This document shows, one piece after another, positions 1 to 9,080 of a stretch of 48,129 bases of DNA. The position numbers were made by a program, and so were the translations under genes. Every line of letters begins with the position of its first letter. Position 1 is the stretch's first letter. The notes under the pieces were generated by a model, which saw nothing but the letters and a program-made list of their open reading frames with translations, did not search any database and was not told the origin of the DNA. The stretch is from Tepidicella xavieri (GTDB taxonomy: Bacteria; Pseudomonadota; Gammaproteobacteria; Burkholderiales; Burkholderiaceae_C), in NCBI RefSeq assembly GCF_004363315.1, contig NZ_SNYL01000017.1, positions 1 through 48,129 on the forward strand, given 5' to 3'.

Positions 1-234
1 GATCGCCCCCACCGGCACCACGGCACCGTTTTCGGCAATGTCCGGCGAAATGATCTGCACCTGGTCGTTGGCCGAGACGCTGCCGCCCAGCGCCTTGATC
101 GCGTCTTGCAGGTTCTTGGCGTCAAAGCCCGCGCGGCCAGCCGCCTGCGCCTGCTCGGCCGTCACAATGCCCAGCGACAGCAGCGTGGCCATCGCGCCCG
201 TGCTCTTCAGTACGGTTCGGCGTGTTGGGTTCAT
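1..234 (-). CDS. soxY: SoxY, thiosulfate-oxidation carrier subunit (N-terminal part)
   Basis: The visible 78 residues start MNPTRRTVLK, a twin-arginine signal peptide, followed by a mature start around AAGRAGFDAKNLQDAIKALG and the stretch PDIAENGAVVPV, which is typical of SoxY. In the Sox pathway SoxYZ is the periplasmic carrier on whose C-terminal cysteine (GGCGG motif) thiosulfate sulfur is bound; that motif lies beyond the window edge. It is the last visible gene of the leftward sox operon, 47 bases after the small cytochrome gene. Identity rests on the N-terminal half and on the soxCD neighbours. soxZ, soxA, soxX and soxB would be expected further left. Confidence 0.85.
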   Translation of the reverse strand, partial: MNPTRRTVLKSTGAMATLLSLGIVTAEQAQAAGRAGFDAKNLQDAIKALGGSVSANDQVQIISPDIAENGAVVPVGAI

Positions 235-281
235 GAAGCTCTCCTTTCGGGGAAATCGTTCAGGGAAATGGCCGACTGGCC

Positions 282-614
282 TCACTTGGCGGGCGCGCCG
301 GCGAGGATCCAGGCGGCGAGGGTCTTGGCGTCCTCGTCTTTGAGGTTCGGCTGGGCGGGCATGGGCACGGGGCCCCACTTGCCAGAGCCACCGGCCTTGA
401 TCGAAGCCGCCAGCTTGTCCACCTCCATGCCTTTGTACTTGGCGGCGATGTCTTTGTACGACGGCCCCACCATTTTCCGGTCGATGGCATGGCAGGCCAT
501 GCAGGCGCTTTTCTGCGCCAGCGCAGTGGCTGCGGCGCCATCGACGTTGGCCTGGGCGGCACCGGCGGCCATGAAGGTCACGGCGCCGACGAGGGTGAAC
601 AATGTCTTGTTCAT
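282..614 (-). CDS. Small periplasmic class I cytochrome c of the sox cluster
   Basis: A 110-aa protein with a Sec signal peptide (about residues 1-22, MNKTLFTLVG through AAQA) and one haem-binding site CMACH. A PMPAQP stretch towards the C-terminus supplies the likely axial methionine. The start at 614 is chosen because the signal peptide begins there and AGGAG lies about 10 bases upstream; the longer reading to 671 adds only a charged leader. It sits 32 bases after soxD and before soxY. It clearly resembles the C-terminal haem domain of SoxD, so it probably arose by duplication. Likely role: electron carrier between the Sox enzymes and the terminal oxidase (a SoxE/c551-like function). That role is inferred from position. 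Confidence 0.85.
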   Translation of the reverse strand: MNKTLFTLVGAVTFMAAGAAQANVDGAAATALAQKSACMACHAIDRKMVGPSYKDIAAKYKGMEVDKLAASIKAGGSGKWGPVPMPAQPNLKDEDAKTLAAWILAGAPAK

Positions 615-646
615 GGGGTTGCAACTCCTGGTTGGGGAAAAAAACG

Positions 647-1738
647 TCACTTCGCGCCAGCGGCGATCCACTCGGCAATGGCCTTGGCATCGGCATCACT
701 GACCTGAGGCTGCGCGGGCATCGGAATCGCACCATACACGCCCTGGCCACCGTTCTTGATCTTGTCGATCAGATAAGCCACAGCGCCAGCACGGTCTTTG
801 TTTTTGGCCGCGATTTCGTTGAACCCGGGGCCCACGATTTTGTTGTTGATGCCGTGGCAGGCGGTGCACGAGTTCGTGTTGAGCAGCGCTTTCGGATCGT
901 TGGCGGCGGGCGCGGCCTGGGCCACGACCACGGCCTCGACGGTGATGCGCTGGGTCAGCGGCTCGGTGGGCGGCGGGCGGGTGGTGTCGGCGCCGCGCAC
1001 GGGACCGATCACGCGGTTTTGCTCGCGGATGTTGCCATGCGCATCCCGGGCGTGCTCGGGCAGCACCGAGCGGATGGAGACCTGCACCGGGCAGTCGCGC
1101 ATGCAGGCGACGTTCTGCACGTCACCGCGGCCATCGACGCGCCACAGCGGCTCGTAGAACACCATGCCGTTGCGGTTGGGCATGCGCTGCTGCACTTCGG
1201 CGATGTTCTGGTCGCTGAGCACGAAGTCCTCGGGCACCACATCGGCCAGGTTGAGGATGTAGGCCAGCACGCCATAGACCTCTTCCACCTTCAGGCTCTT
1301 GGGATTGTTCCACGGCATGGCGCGGTTGATGTAGTCCCACAGCGTGGAGATGGTGGCCACCTTCATCATGGTGGTGCGCTGCGGGTAGTTGGAGCCTTCT
1401 TCCAGATTCTTGACGCGGCCGCGCTGGATGTCCTCCTTCGTGGTGCCGCCCACGATGGGGGTGAACACCTCGTTGGATTCCCCAAAGACGCCGTGACAGG
1501 ACGCGCATTGCGCCTCCCACACCTGTTCGCCCAGCTTGACCGAACCCGAGCCTTTGGGCAGCCCCTTGAAGTCGGGGCGCACGTCGATGTTCCAGGCCTT
1601 GATCTCGGCCGGCTTGGCGTCGCGGCCAATCTCGTGCCACGGCTTGTTGGCCTGGGCTTGGGCCAGACCGGTGCCCAGGCCGCCGACCAGGGTCGAGACG
1701 GCCAGCACCTGAAGGGTTTTGCGCCACATGGTTTTCAT
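647..1738 (-). CDS. soxD: SoxD, dihaem cytochrome subunit of sulfane dehydrogenase
   Basis: A 363-aa protein with a signal peptide (about residues 1-28) and two haem c motifs, CASCH at 78-82 and CTACH at 291-295. The first lies in the SoxD-type domain with the stretch MPWNNPKSLKVEEVYGVLAY; the second is in a C-terminal cytochrome domain. SoxCD oxidises the sulfane sulfur bound to SoxY, allowing complete six-electron oxidation without free sulfur globules. The start codon overlaps the soxC stop by one base (TGATG), showing translational coupling. The C-terminal 73 residues are close to the separate cytochrome encoded just downstream. Confidence 0.92.
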   Translation of the reverse strand: MKTMWRKTLQVLAVSTLVGGLGTGLAQAQANKPWHEIGRDAKPAEIKAWNIDVRPDFKGLPKGSGSVKLGEQVWEAQCASCHGVFGESNEVFTPIVGGTTKEDIQRGRVKNLEEGSNYPQRTTMMKVATISTLWDYINRAMPWNNPKSLKVEEVYGVLAYILNLADVVPEDFVLSDQNIAEVQQRMPNRNGMVFYEPLWRVDGRGDVQNVACMRDCPVQVSIRSVLPEHARDAHGNIREQNRVIGPVRGADTTRPPPTEPLTQRITVEAVVVAQAAPAANDPKALLNTNSCTACHGINNKIVGPGFNEIAAKNKDRAGAVAYLIDKIKNGGQGVYGAIPMPAQPQVSDADAKAIAEWIAAGAK

Positions 1739-3090
1739 CAATACACCTGCACGTTGGAGACTTCGCCGTTTTCCGACACCAGCCAGCTCTGGATCGCGTT
1801 CTGGTGGTAGATGGAGCGGGTGCCGCGCACGGCGCGCAGCTGGTTGATCTTGGGCTGGACATAGCCGGTGCTGTCGATGGCCCGGCTTTGCAGGATGGCG
1901 GGCTTGCCGTCCCACACCCAGTCGATGTTGAAGCGGGTCAGCGCCTTGGGCAGGATGGGGCCCTCCAGCCGCGCGGTGCGCCAGTTGCGCCCGCCGTCGA
2001 AGGACACATCGACGCGCTTGATGGTGCCGCGGCCCGACCAGGCCAGGCCGGTGACGTTGTAGTAGCCACGGTCGAGCAGCGTCTGCCCGCCCGAGGGGGT
2101 GGTGATGACGGACTTGCACTCCTGGATGCCCGTGTACTGGCGGTGCGTGCCGTCCGGCATCAGATCGACGTAGTGGATGGCCTCGTCCTTGGTGGCCCAC
2201 TTCATGTCGCCCACCTTGATGCGGCGCAGGTACTTGACCCAGCTCACCCCCTGCACGCCCGGCACCACCAGACGGAGCGGGTAGCCGTTTTCCGGGCGCA
2301 GCATCTCGCCGTTCATGCCCCAGGCCACGATCACATCGTCCATGGCCTGTTCGATGGAAATCGTGCGCGTCATCGAGGAGCCATCCGCCCCTTCGGCGAG
2401 CACATACTTGGCGCGCTTCTTGTCGATGCCGCACATCTCCAGCAGGGTGGACAGCAGCACGCCGGTGAATTCGGAGCAGCTCAGCATGCCGTGGGTGTAC
2501 TGCACCGAAGGCAGCGCCACGTTGCCCCACTCGGGCGCGGAGTTGGCCCCACACTCGATGAAATGAATGCGCGAGACGCTGGGCAGGCGCATCAGGTCGT
2601 CCATGGTGAAGACGCGCGGACGCTTGACCATGCCGTCGTCGCCATGCACCATCAGGCGGTGCTTGGACGGATCGATGTCCCACCAGCCCTGGTGATGGCG
2701 CTCGAAGTGCAGGCCGCTGGGCGTGATGATGCCAAAGAGGCCTTGCAGCGGCGTGAAGCTCACCGACGCCTGCGACACGCGGGTCAGGCCCGGGCTTTCG
2801 CGGCGCTGCAGGTTGGCCTCCCACTTGCTGGGCTGGCCATAGCCCAGGGCGGCCACGGGCTGGCCCAGCCCGGTGGTGTGCTCGGGCAGGTTGAGGATCA
2901 CGTCCTCCCCCTCGGCCGCCAGCGCGCGGGTGGCCGACGCGGTGGCGGCCACGGCCCCGGCCCCCATGGCCAAGGCTTTGCCCATGAAGCTGCGCCGGGC
3001 CTTGCGGGCCTTGTCGAGCAGCTCGGGGCTCAGGTGATTCTCGGGCGCTGGCACGACGCGCCCGATGACTTCGCTCAGGTCTCTGGACAC
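1738..3090 (-). CDS. soxC: SoxC, molybdopterin subunit of sulfane dehydrogenase
   Basis: A 450-aa sulfite-oxidase-family protein. A twin-arginine motif (ARRSFMGKAL, residues 31-40) followed by an Ala-rich stretch indicates Tat export of the folded molybdoenzyme. Cys180 in HFIECGANSAPEWG is the expected molybdenum ligand. The C-terminal dimerisation domain (around GLAWSGRGTIKRVDVSFDGG) is present. A GTG start at 3090 is preferred because AGAAGGAA lies 7-8 bases upstream and the regulator gene ends 5 bases before it; an in-frame upstream ATG at 3165 would overlap that regulator. It forms SoxCD with the next gene. Confidence 0.92.
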   Translation of the reverse strand: MSRDLSEVIGRVVPAPENHLSPELLDKARKARRSFMGKALAMGAGAVAATASATRALAAEGEDVILNLPEHTTGLGQPVAALGYGQPSKWEANLQRRESPGLTRVSQASVSFTPLQGLFGIITPSGLHFERHHQGWWDIDPSKHRLMVHGDDGMVKRPRVFTMDDLMRLPSVSRIHFIECGANSAPEWGNVALPSVQYTHGMLSCSEFTGVLLSTLLEMCGIDKKRAKYVLAEGADGSSMTRTISIEQAMDDVIVAWGMNGEMLRPENGYPLRLVVPGVQGVSWVKYLRRIKVGDMKWATKDEAIHYVDLMPDGTHRQYTGIQECKSVITTPSGGQTLLDRGYYNVTGLAWSGRGTIKRVDVSFDGGRNWRTARLEGPILPKALTRFNIDWVWDGKPAILQSRAIDSTGYVQPKINQLRAVRGTRSIYHQNAIQSWLVSENGEVSNVQVY

Positions 3091-3094
3091 TTGC

Positions 3095-3517
3095 TTATTC
3101 CTTCTGTGTGGCCGGAAGATCGGGACCGAGGGGACCGGCCAGGCCCATCGGGTGAAAACTGCCATCGAACATGCGGGCGCGGGCCATCTCGTCCATGCGC
3201 GAGACGACCTGCACCATCACGCTGCGACACAGTTCCACGAACACGCGGTCGGCCACACGGTAGAACACCTGCGTGCCCTCGCGCCGCCGCGACAACATGC
3301 CCGCCTGGTACATCAGCCCCAGGTGGCGAGAGACGTTGGCCTGGGCGATGCCCGTGGCCTTGATGATGTCATTGACGCACTTTTCTTCCTGACAGATGGT
3401 GTGAAGAATGTGCAGTCGGGTCGGCTCGCCCAGCACCCCGAAATAGCGCGCGGCGGCCTCGAACGCCGGCTGCAGGGCGTTCGAAGGCACGGGACCGAGG
3501 GTGGTGCTGGACGTCAT
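3095..3517 (-). CDS. soxR: ArsR/SoxR-type redox-sensing repressor of the sox operon
   Basis: A 140-aa winged-helix protein of the ArsR family. The recognition helix region is ATGIAQANVSRHLGLMYQAG (55-74) and the wing lies around RRREGTQVFYRV. Cysteines at 42, 47 and 97 are notable: C47 (EEKCVND) and C97 (VELCRSV) match the pair that BigR/SqrR/SoxR-type repressors use to sense persulfide. Start at 3517 (MTSSTTLG) is preferred to the upstream in-frame start at 3598, which would translate the AT-rich operator region. It is the first gene of the sox operon and very likely controls it from the palindrome just upstream. The symbol follows sox-cluster ArsR regulators, not E. coli SoxR. Confidence 0.82.
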   Translation of the reverse strand: MTSSTTLGPVPSNALQPAFEAAARYFGVLGEPTRLHILHTICQEEKCVNDIIKATGIAQANVSRHLGLMYQAGMLSRRREGTQVFYRVADRVFVELCRSVMVQVVSRMDEMARARMFDGSFHPMGLAGPLGPDLPATQKE

Positions 3518-3523
3518 GCGCCA

Positions 3524-3549
3524 ACTATATGATTGATTGCTAATATAGT
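3524..3549. promoter_or_regulatory. Palindromic operator candidate upstream of the sox operon
   Basis: ACTATAT at 3524-3530 and ATATAGT at 3543-3549 form a perfect 7-bp inverted repeat with a 12-base centre. It lies 7 bases upstream of the regulator start codon in an AT-rich gap that contrasts with the GC-rich surroundings. This is where an ArsR-type repressor would be expected to bind and autoregulate. I could not place a convincing -35/-10 pair. Binding is inferred from position and symmetry. Confidence 0.5.
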
Positions 3550-3607
3550 GATTAGTGTAAACCCTGAAACCCGCCCACGCCTGACAGCAGGCTGACAAGC
3601 GGCGGGA

Positions 3608-4298
<691 letters not shown>

Positions 4299-4306
<8 letters not shown>

Positions 4307-5555
4307 AACGCAGTGCCTCCGCCGGGTTGACGCGGCTGGCCCGCCAGCTCGGATACAGGGTGGCCACGAAAGCCAGCGCCAGCGAGATCAGGCCGATCGG
4401 GACGATGTCGCCGCGCTGCGGGTCGCTGGGCATGCGGCTGATGAGGTAGATGTCCTGCGGCAGGAAGCTGGCCCCCAACAGGCGCTCCAGCGCCGGCACC
4501 AGCGTGTCGATGTGAAACGCCACGCCCAGGCCCAGCAGCAGCCCCAGCCCGGTCCCGATCACGCCCACCATCGCCCCCTGCACCACGAACACCGCCATGA
4601 TGCTGCCCGGGCTGGCCCCCAGCGTCCGCAAAATGGCGATGTCGGCCCGCTTGTCGGTCACCGTCATCACCAGGGTGGAGACCAGGTTGAACGCCGCCAC
4701 CGCCACGATGAGCGTCAGGATGATGAACATCATGCGCTTTTCCAATTGCACGGCGGCAAACCAGGTGCGGTTCTGCCGCGTCCAGTCGCGGATGATCAAA
4801 TCGCCGCTGAGCGAAGCCGCCAGCTCGACCGCCACCTCACGCGCCTGATGCAAATCGCGGATTTTCAGCCGCACCCCGGTAGGCCCTTCGAGCCGGAACA
4901 GGCGCGCGGCGTCCTCCAGATGCACGAAAGCCAGCGCCGAGTCGTATTCATAGTGGCCGGAATCGAACAAGCCCACCACCGTCATCTGGCGCAGGCGCGG
5001 CACCACACCGGCTGGCGTGAGCTGCCCGCTGGGCACGATCAGCGTGACCGGGTCGCCCGGCATCACGCCCAGGCTGCGCGCCAGCGCCACTCCCAGCACC
5101 ACCCCGAACTGCCCAGGCTCCAGGCGGGCCAGCGCCGCTTGCGCCTGCTCGGCGGCCAGTGCCGTGACTTGTGGCTCCAGCGCCGGGTCGATGCCCCGGA
5201 TCAGCACGCCCTGCATGTCCTCGCCACGCGCCAGCAAGCCCTGGGCCGCGATGAAGGGCGCCGCCCCCCGCACTTCGGGGTGCGTCTGCACCTCACGCAA
5301 AGTCTGCGCCAAATCAGGAATGGCCTGCCCGCCTGGGGCGAACACCTCGATGTGCGACAGCACGCCCAGCATCCGGTCGCGCACCTCTTTCTGGAACCCG
5401 TTCATCACACTCAGCACGATGATGAGGGCCGCCACCCCCAGCGCAATGCCCAGCATGGACACACCGCTGATGAAGGAAATGAAGCCGTTGCGCCGCGTGC
5501 CCCGGCCGGCGCGCGTGTAGCGCCAGCCGAGCAGGAATTCGTAGGGGATCTGCAT
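4299..5555 (-). CDS. lolC: LolC/LolE-family lipoprotein-releasing membrane subunit
   Basis: A 418-aa inner-membrane protein with the LolC/E layout: a first membrane helix around residues 25-48, a large periplasmic domain, then three helices in the C-terminal part (for example [20 protein letters not shown] and the two segments after it). The start at 5555 ([16 protein letters not shown]) is the canonical LolC/E N-terminus; earlier in-frame starts would add an unrelated leader. Only one membrane subunit gene is visible, so LolC and LolE may be replaced by one homodimerising protein (a LolF-like arrangement) or the partner lies elsewhere. It is translationally coupled to lolD. Confidence 0.9.
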
Positions 5556-5616
5556 GGTGTTTGAAATTCGCCAGGGGGGATTGTGGCATCCCCGACAATC
5601 ACGGTCTGGCCTTGCT

Positions 5617-6615
5617 ATGAACACCCTGCCCATGCCCGAGTTCTCTGCCGAACGCGCGCTGATCGTGCCGTTCGCTGCCGCCGATGACGACGCCTGCCGC
5701 CAGGCGCTGGCCGGCCTGGCCCTGCCCGCGCTGCAAGCCGTGCTGACCGAATGGTCCACCCCCGGGCCCGTGCGGGGCGACGCCTACAGCCGCAACGCCC
5801 CGCACGAACACGCGCTGGCCGCCGCCTTGGGCTGGGACGCCCGCCCCGACGGTCTCCTGCCCCTGGCCGCGTGGCACGCCGGGGTGATCGACCGGCCTTG
5901 CGCCTGGTTGCATCTGTGCCACTGGACGGTGGGCATGGAGCAGGTCAGCCTGCAAGCCATGGACCCGGCCAGCGTGCCGCCGGACCAGTCGCGCGCGCTG
6001 CTGGCCGCCTTGGCGCCGCTGGCCGCCGAAGACGGCCTGACCCTGGTGTGGGAGCAGCCCACCCGCTGGCGGGCCGAAGGCGAGCCGCTGCGCCACCTGC
6101 CCTGGCCCAGCCTGGACCGGGTGGCTCAGCGCCGGCTCGACGGCTGGCTGCCCGACGGCGCCGCGCACCCTGCCGCACGCCCCTTGCTGCGGCTGCTCAA
6201 CGAGGCCCAAATGCTGTTCTACACCCACCCGGTCCACGACGAGCGGGCCGCCCAAGGGTTGCCGGCCATCAACGGGCTGTGGATCGACGGCTGCGGCACC
6301 CTGCAACCCCACGAGGCCCCGCAGGGCACGCCGCCCCAACTCACCGACGCGCTGCGCCGCCCGGCGCTGCATGGCGACTGGGCCGCCTGGCGCGACGCCT
6401 GGCAGACGCTGGACCGTGAAGCCATCGCGCCGCGGCTGCGACACCCCCGCCCGGGCCCCATCACCCTGTGCGGCGAAAGCCACTGGCAGACCTGGGCGCC
6501 ACCCTCCACCCCCACCCACGCCACGCTGCTGGCGGGCCGCTGGCGCCAGACGCTGCGCCGCCTCTGGCGACCAGCCCGACCAGCCAACGTGGCCACCGTC
6601 TTGCAATCGCTCTGA
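5617..6615 (+). CDS. RpfE-type conserved protein upstream of recJ (function unknown)
   Basis: A 332-aa soluble protein without obvious signal peptide or membrane helix. It is rich in Trp, His and Pro, with stretches such as WLHLCHWTVGMEQV and MLFYTHPVHDERAAQGLPAINGLWIDGCG. I recognise the latter as typical of the RpfE-type / COG4255 family, often annotated as phosphoglycerate-mutase-like or regulatory; the biochemical role is not established. In Xanthomonas rpfE also neighbours recJ, and here recJ follows after only 4 bases, so the two are co-transcribed. The start at 5617 follows the family N-terminus; no strong ribosome binding site is visible. Its 5' end is divergent from lolC/E with a 61-base gap. 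Confidence 0.7.
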   Translation: MNTLPMPEFSAERALIVPFAAADDDACRQALAGLALPALQAVLTEWSTPGPVRGDAYSRNAPHEHALAAALGWDARPDGLLPLAAWHAGVIDRPCAWLHLCHWTVGMEQVSLQAMDPASVPPDQSRALLAALAPLAAEDGLTLVWEQPTRWRAEGEPLRHLPWPSLDRVAQRRLDGWLPDGAAHPAARPLLRLLNEAQMLFYTHPVHDERAAQGLPAINGLWIDGCGTLQPHEAPQGTPPQLTDALRRPALHGDWAAWRDAWQTLDREAIAPRLRHPRPGPITLCGESHWQTWAPPSTPTHATLLAGRWRQTLRRLWRPARPANVATVLQSL

Positions 6616-6619
6616 ACCC

Positions 6620-8356
6620 ATGAAGCTCATTGCCCGCGACATCCCTCCGCGCAGCGTCTGGACGCTGGAGCAAGCCGGCATCCACCCGCTGCTGGCGCGG
6701 CTGTTTGCCGCCCGTGGCGTGCGCCACCCGGACGAACTCGACGACAGCCTCGCCCGCTTGCAGCCCCCGGAGCACATGCGGGGTGCCACAGAAGCCGCCC
6801 AACTCCTGGCCGATGCCCTGCAAGCCGGCCGGCGCATCTGCATCGTGGCCGACTACGACTGCGACGGCGCCACCGCCTGCGCCACCGCGCTGCGCGGCCT
6901 GCGCCTGCTGGGCGCGCCGCTGGGCGGGGCGGCCGTGGACTACCTGGTGCCCGACCGCGTGACCGACGGCTACGGCCTGACCCCGGCCATTGCCGAACGG
7001 GTCCAGGCGCGTGGGGCCGACGTGCTCGTGACGGTGGACAACGGTATCGCCAGCGTGGACGGCGTGGCGCACGCCCGCGCCCTCGGCCTGCAAGTGCTCG
7101 TGACCGACCACCACCTGCCTGCCGTCATCGACGGGCAGGTCAGGCTGCCGCAAGACTGCGTCATCGTCAACCCCAACCAGCCCGGCTGCCCCTTTGAAAG
7201 CAAAGCCATCGCTGGCGTGGGCGTGATGTTCTACGTGCTGCTGGCCCTGCGGGCCGAGTTGCGCGCCCGGGGCGTGTTCACCGCCCAGACCCAGCCACGC
7301 ATCGACACCCTGCTGCCGCTGGTGGCGCTGGGCACGGTGGCCGACGTGGTGAAGCTCGACCCCCACAACCGCCGCCTGGTGGCTCAGGGCCTCAAGCGCA
7401 TCCGCAGCGGCCAGATGCCCCCGGGCATGGCCGCGCTGTTTCAGGTGGCGGGCCGCCAGCCCCTGCTGGCCAGCAGCTTCGACCTGGGCTTCGCGCTCGG
7501 GCCGCGGCTCAATGCCGCCGGGCGCCTGCGCGACATGACGCTGGGCATCGAATGCCTGAGCACCGACGACGCCCAGCGGGCCGCCGAACTGGCCCAGCAG
7601 CTCGACGCCATCAACCGCGAGCGCAAGACGCTGGAAGGCGACATGCGCGAGCAAGCCATGCAACTGGCCGAAGCCCTGTGGGACGAAGCCGACAGCCCGC
7701 CGCCGGCGCTGTGCCTGTTCGATCCCGACTTTCACGAAGGCGTCATCGGCATCGTGGCCGCGCGCCTCAAAGACAAGCTCTACCGCCCCACCTTCGTGTT
7801 TGCCGCCAGCCAGGCCCCAGGCAAAGCACACGAGCTCAAAGGCTCGGGCCGCTCCATCCCCGGCTTTCACCTGCGCGACGCGCTCGACCTGATGGCCAAG
7901 CGCCACCCCGGCGTGCTGCTGCGCTTCGGCGGCCATGCGGCGGCGGCAGGCTGCACCATCGCCGAAGAACACCTCGACACTTTCGATCAGGCGTTTCAGC
8001 AAATCGCTGCCGAATGGCTGGACGACGCCACGCTGCAGCGCCGCCTGGAAACCGACGGCGCGCTCGACCCGCAATACCGCCGCGTGGACCTGATCGACAC
8101 CCTGCACCAGCAGGTGTGGGGGCAAGGCTTCGCCCCGCCGGTGTTCTGCGAGGAGGTGGAAATCGTCTCGCAACGGCTGGTGGGCCAAAAACATTTGCAA
8201 CTCAAGGTGCGCCACGGCGGCGACGTGGTCGATGGCATCTGGTTCGGCCATGCCGAGCCGCTGCCCAGCCGCGTCAAGCTCGCCTTCCGGCTAGATGCCG
8301 ACGAATGGCAAGGCCAGCGCCGCGTGCGCTTTCTGGTGGAAGGGGCCGAGTGGTGA
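6620..8356 (+). CDS. recJ: RecJ, single-strand-specific 5'-3' exonuclease
   Basis: A 578-aa DHH-family nuclease with the metal-binding motifs DYDCDG (78-83), DNG (140-142) and DHH (163-165), followed by the DHHA1 region (GSGRSIPGFHLRDAL and FGGHAAAAGC) and a C-terminal OB-fold region. RecJ degrades 5' single-stranded ends in RecF-pathway recombination, mismatch repair and base-excision repair. The start at 6620 lies 4 bases after the RpfE-type gene, and the stop overlaps the next start (GTGA). Length is normal for the family. Confidence 0.96.
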   Translation: MKLIARDIPPRSVWTLEQAGIHPLLARLFAARGVRHPDELDDSLARLQPPEHMRGATEAAQLLADALQAGRRICIVADYDCDGATACATALRGLRLLGAPLGGAAVDYLVPDRVTDGYGLTPAIAERVQARGADVLVTVDNGIASVDGVAHARALGLQVLVTDHHLPAVIDGQVRLPQDCVIVNPNQPGCPFESKAIAGVGVMFYVLLALRAELRARGVFTAQTQPRIDTLLPLVALGTVADVVKLDPHNRRLVAQGLKRIRSGQMPPGMAALFQVAGRQPLLASSFDLGFALGPRLNAAGRLRDMTLGIECLSTDDAQRAAELAQQLDAINRERKTLEGDMREQAMQLAEALWDEADSPPPALCLFDPDFHEGVIGIVAARLKDKLYRPTFVFAASQAPGKAHELKGSGRSIPGFHLRDALDLMAKRHPGVLLRFGGHAAAAGCTIAEEHLDTFDQAFQQIAAEWLDDATLQRRLETDGALDPQYRRVDLIDTLHQQVWGQGFAPPVFCEEVEIVSQRLVGQKHLQLKVRHGGDVVDGIWFGHAEPLPSRVKLAFRLDADEWQGQRRVRFLVEGAEW

Positions 8357-9018
8357 GCGTGGGGCACGGCGGCCTGACCGTGGTGCACGCCGACGAGGCC
8401 CTGCTCGTGCTGGACAAGCCGGCCGGCCTGCTTTCGGTGCCGGGGCGCGGCCCGGCGCACGCCGACTGCCTCAGCGCCCGGGCCCAGGCCCTGTACCCGC
8501 GCGCGCTGGTGGTGCACCGCCTCGACATGGCCACCTCTGGCCTGGTGGTGATGGCGCAAGGGCCCGAGGCGCAAAGCGCCCTGAGCCGGCAGTTCGCGCA
8601 GCGCACGGTGCGCAAGCGCTACGAGGCGGTGGTGGCCGGCACGCCCGCCCTCAGCGACGCCGATGCCGACGGCTGGAGCGACATCCGCCTGCCCCTGATC
8701 GTGGATTGGCCCAACCGACCCCGCAGCAAGGTGGACCCGGCCATCGGCAAGCCCAGCCACACCCGCTGGCGGCTCCACCCCCGCCCAGCCCCGCTGGCCG
8801 GCGCCTGCCGGCTCGAACTCATGCCCGTGACCGGCCGCTCGCACCAGTTGCGGGTCCACCTGCAAGCCATTGGCCACCCGATCGTGGGCGACGAGCTGTA
8901 CGCGCCCGAGCCTTGGCGCAGCGCCAGCCCCCGCCTGTGGCTGCACGCCTGCCGCCTCGAACTGCACCACCCGCTGACGGGCCAGCGGCTGCGCTTCGAC
9001 AGCCCCACCCCGTTCTGA
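8353..9018 (+). CDS. rluA: RluA-type rRNA/tRNA pseudouridine synthase
   Basis: A 221-aa protein with the RluA signature VVHRLDMATSGL; catalytic Asp58 lies in HRLD (55-58). There is no N-terminal S4 domain, and length matches E. coli RluA (219 aa), which modifies 23S rRNA U746 and tRNA U32; the motifs TGRSHQLRVHLQAIGHPIVGDELY and DKPAGLLSVPG support this subfamily. A GTG start at 8353 overlaps the recJ stop by 4 bases, giving translational coupling; an ATG further upstream in frame would lie deep in recJ. The exact target uridine cannot be read from sequence alone. Confidence 0.88.
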   Translation: MSVGHGGLTVVHADEALLVLDKPAGLLSVPGRGPAHADCLSARAQALYPRALVVHRLDMATSGLVVMAQGPEAQSALSRQFAQRTVRKRYEAVVAGTPALSDADADGWSDIRLPLIVDWPNRPRSKVDPAIGKPSHTRWRLHPRPAPLAGACRLELMPVTGRSHQLRVHLQAIGHPIVGDELYAPEPWRSASPRLWLHACRLELHHPLTGQRLRFDSPTPF

Positions 9019-9080
9019 CCGGCACGCGCATCGGCCCTGCCGCGATGCGCTACAGTCGATACTGAGAGGGAATCGCACAC

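Noticed and set aside
647-2824. Single 725-codon minus frame covering soxD and most of soxC
   Set aside because: Only the part from 1738 downwards (soxD) is real; the upstream part is out of frame with soxC and has no meaningful protein.
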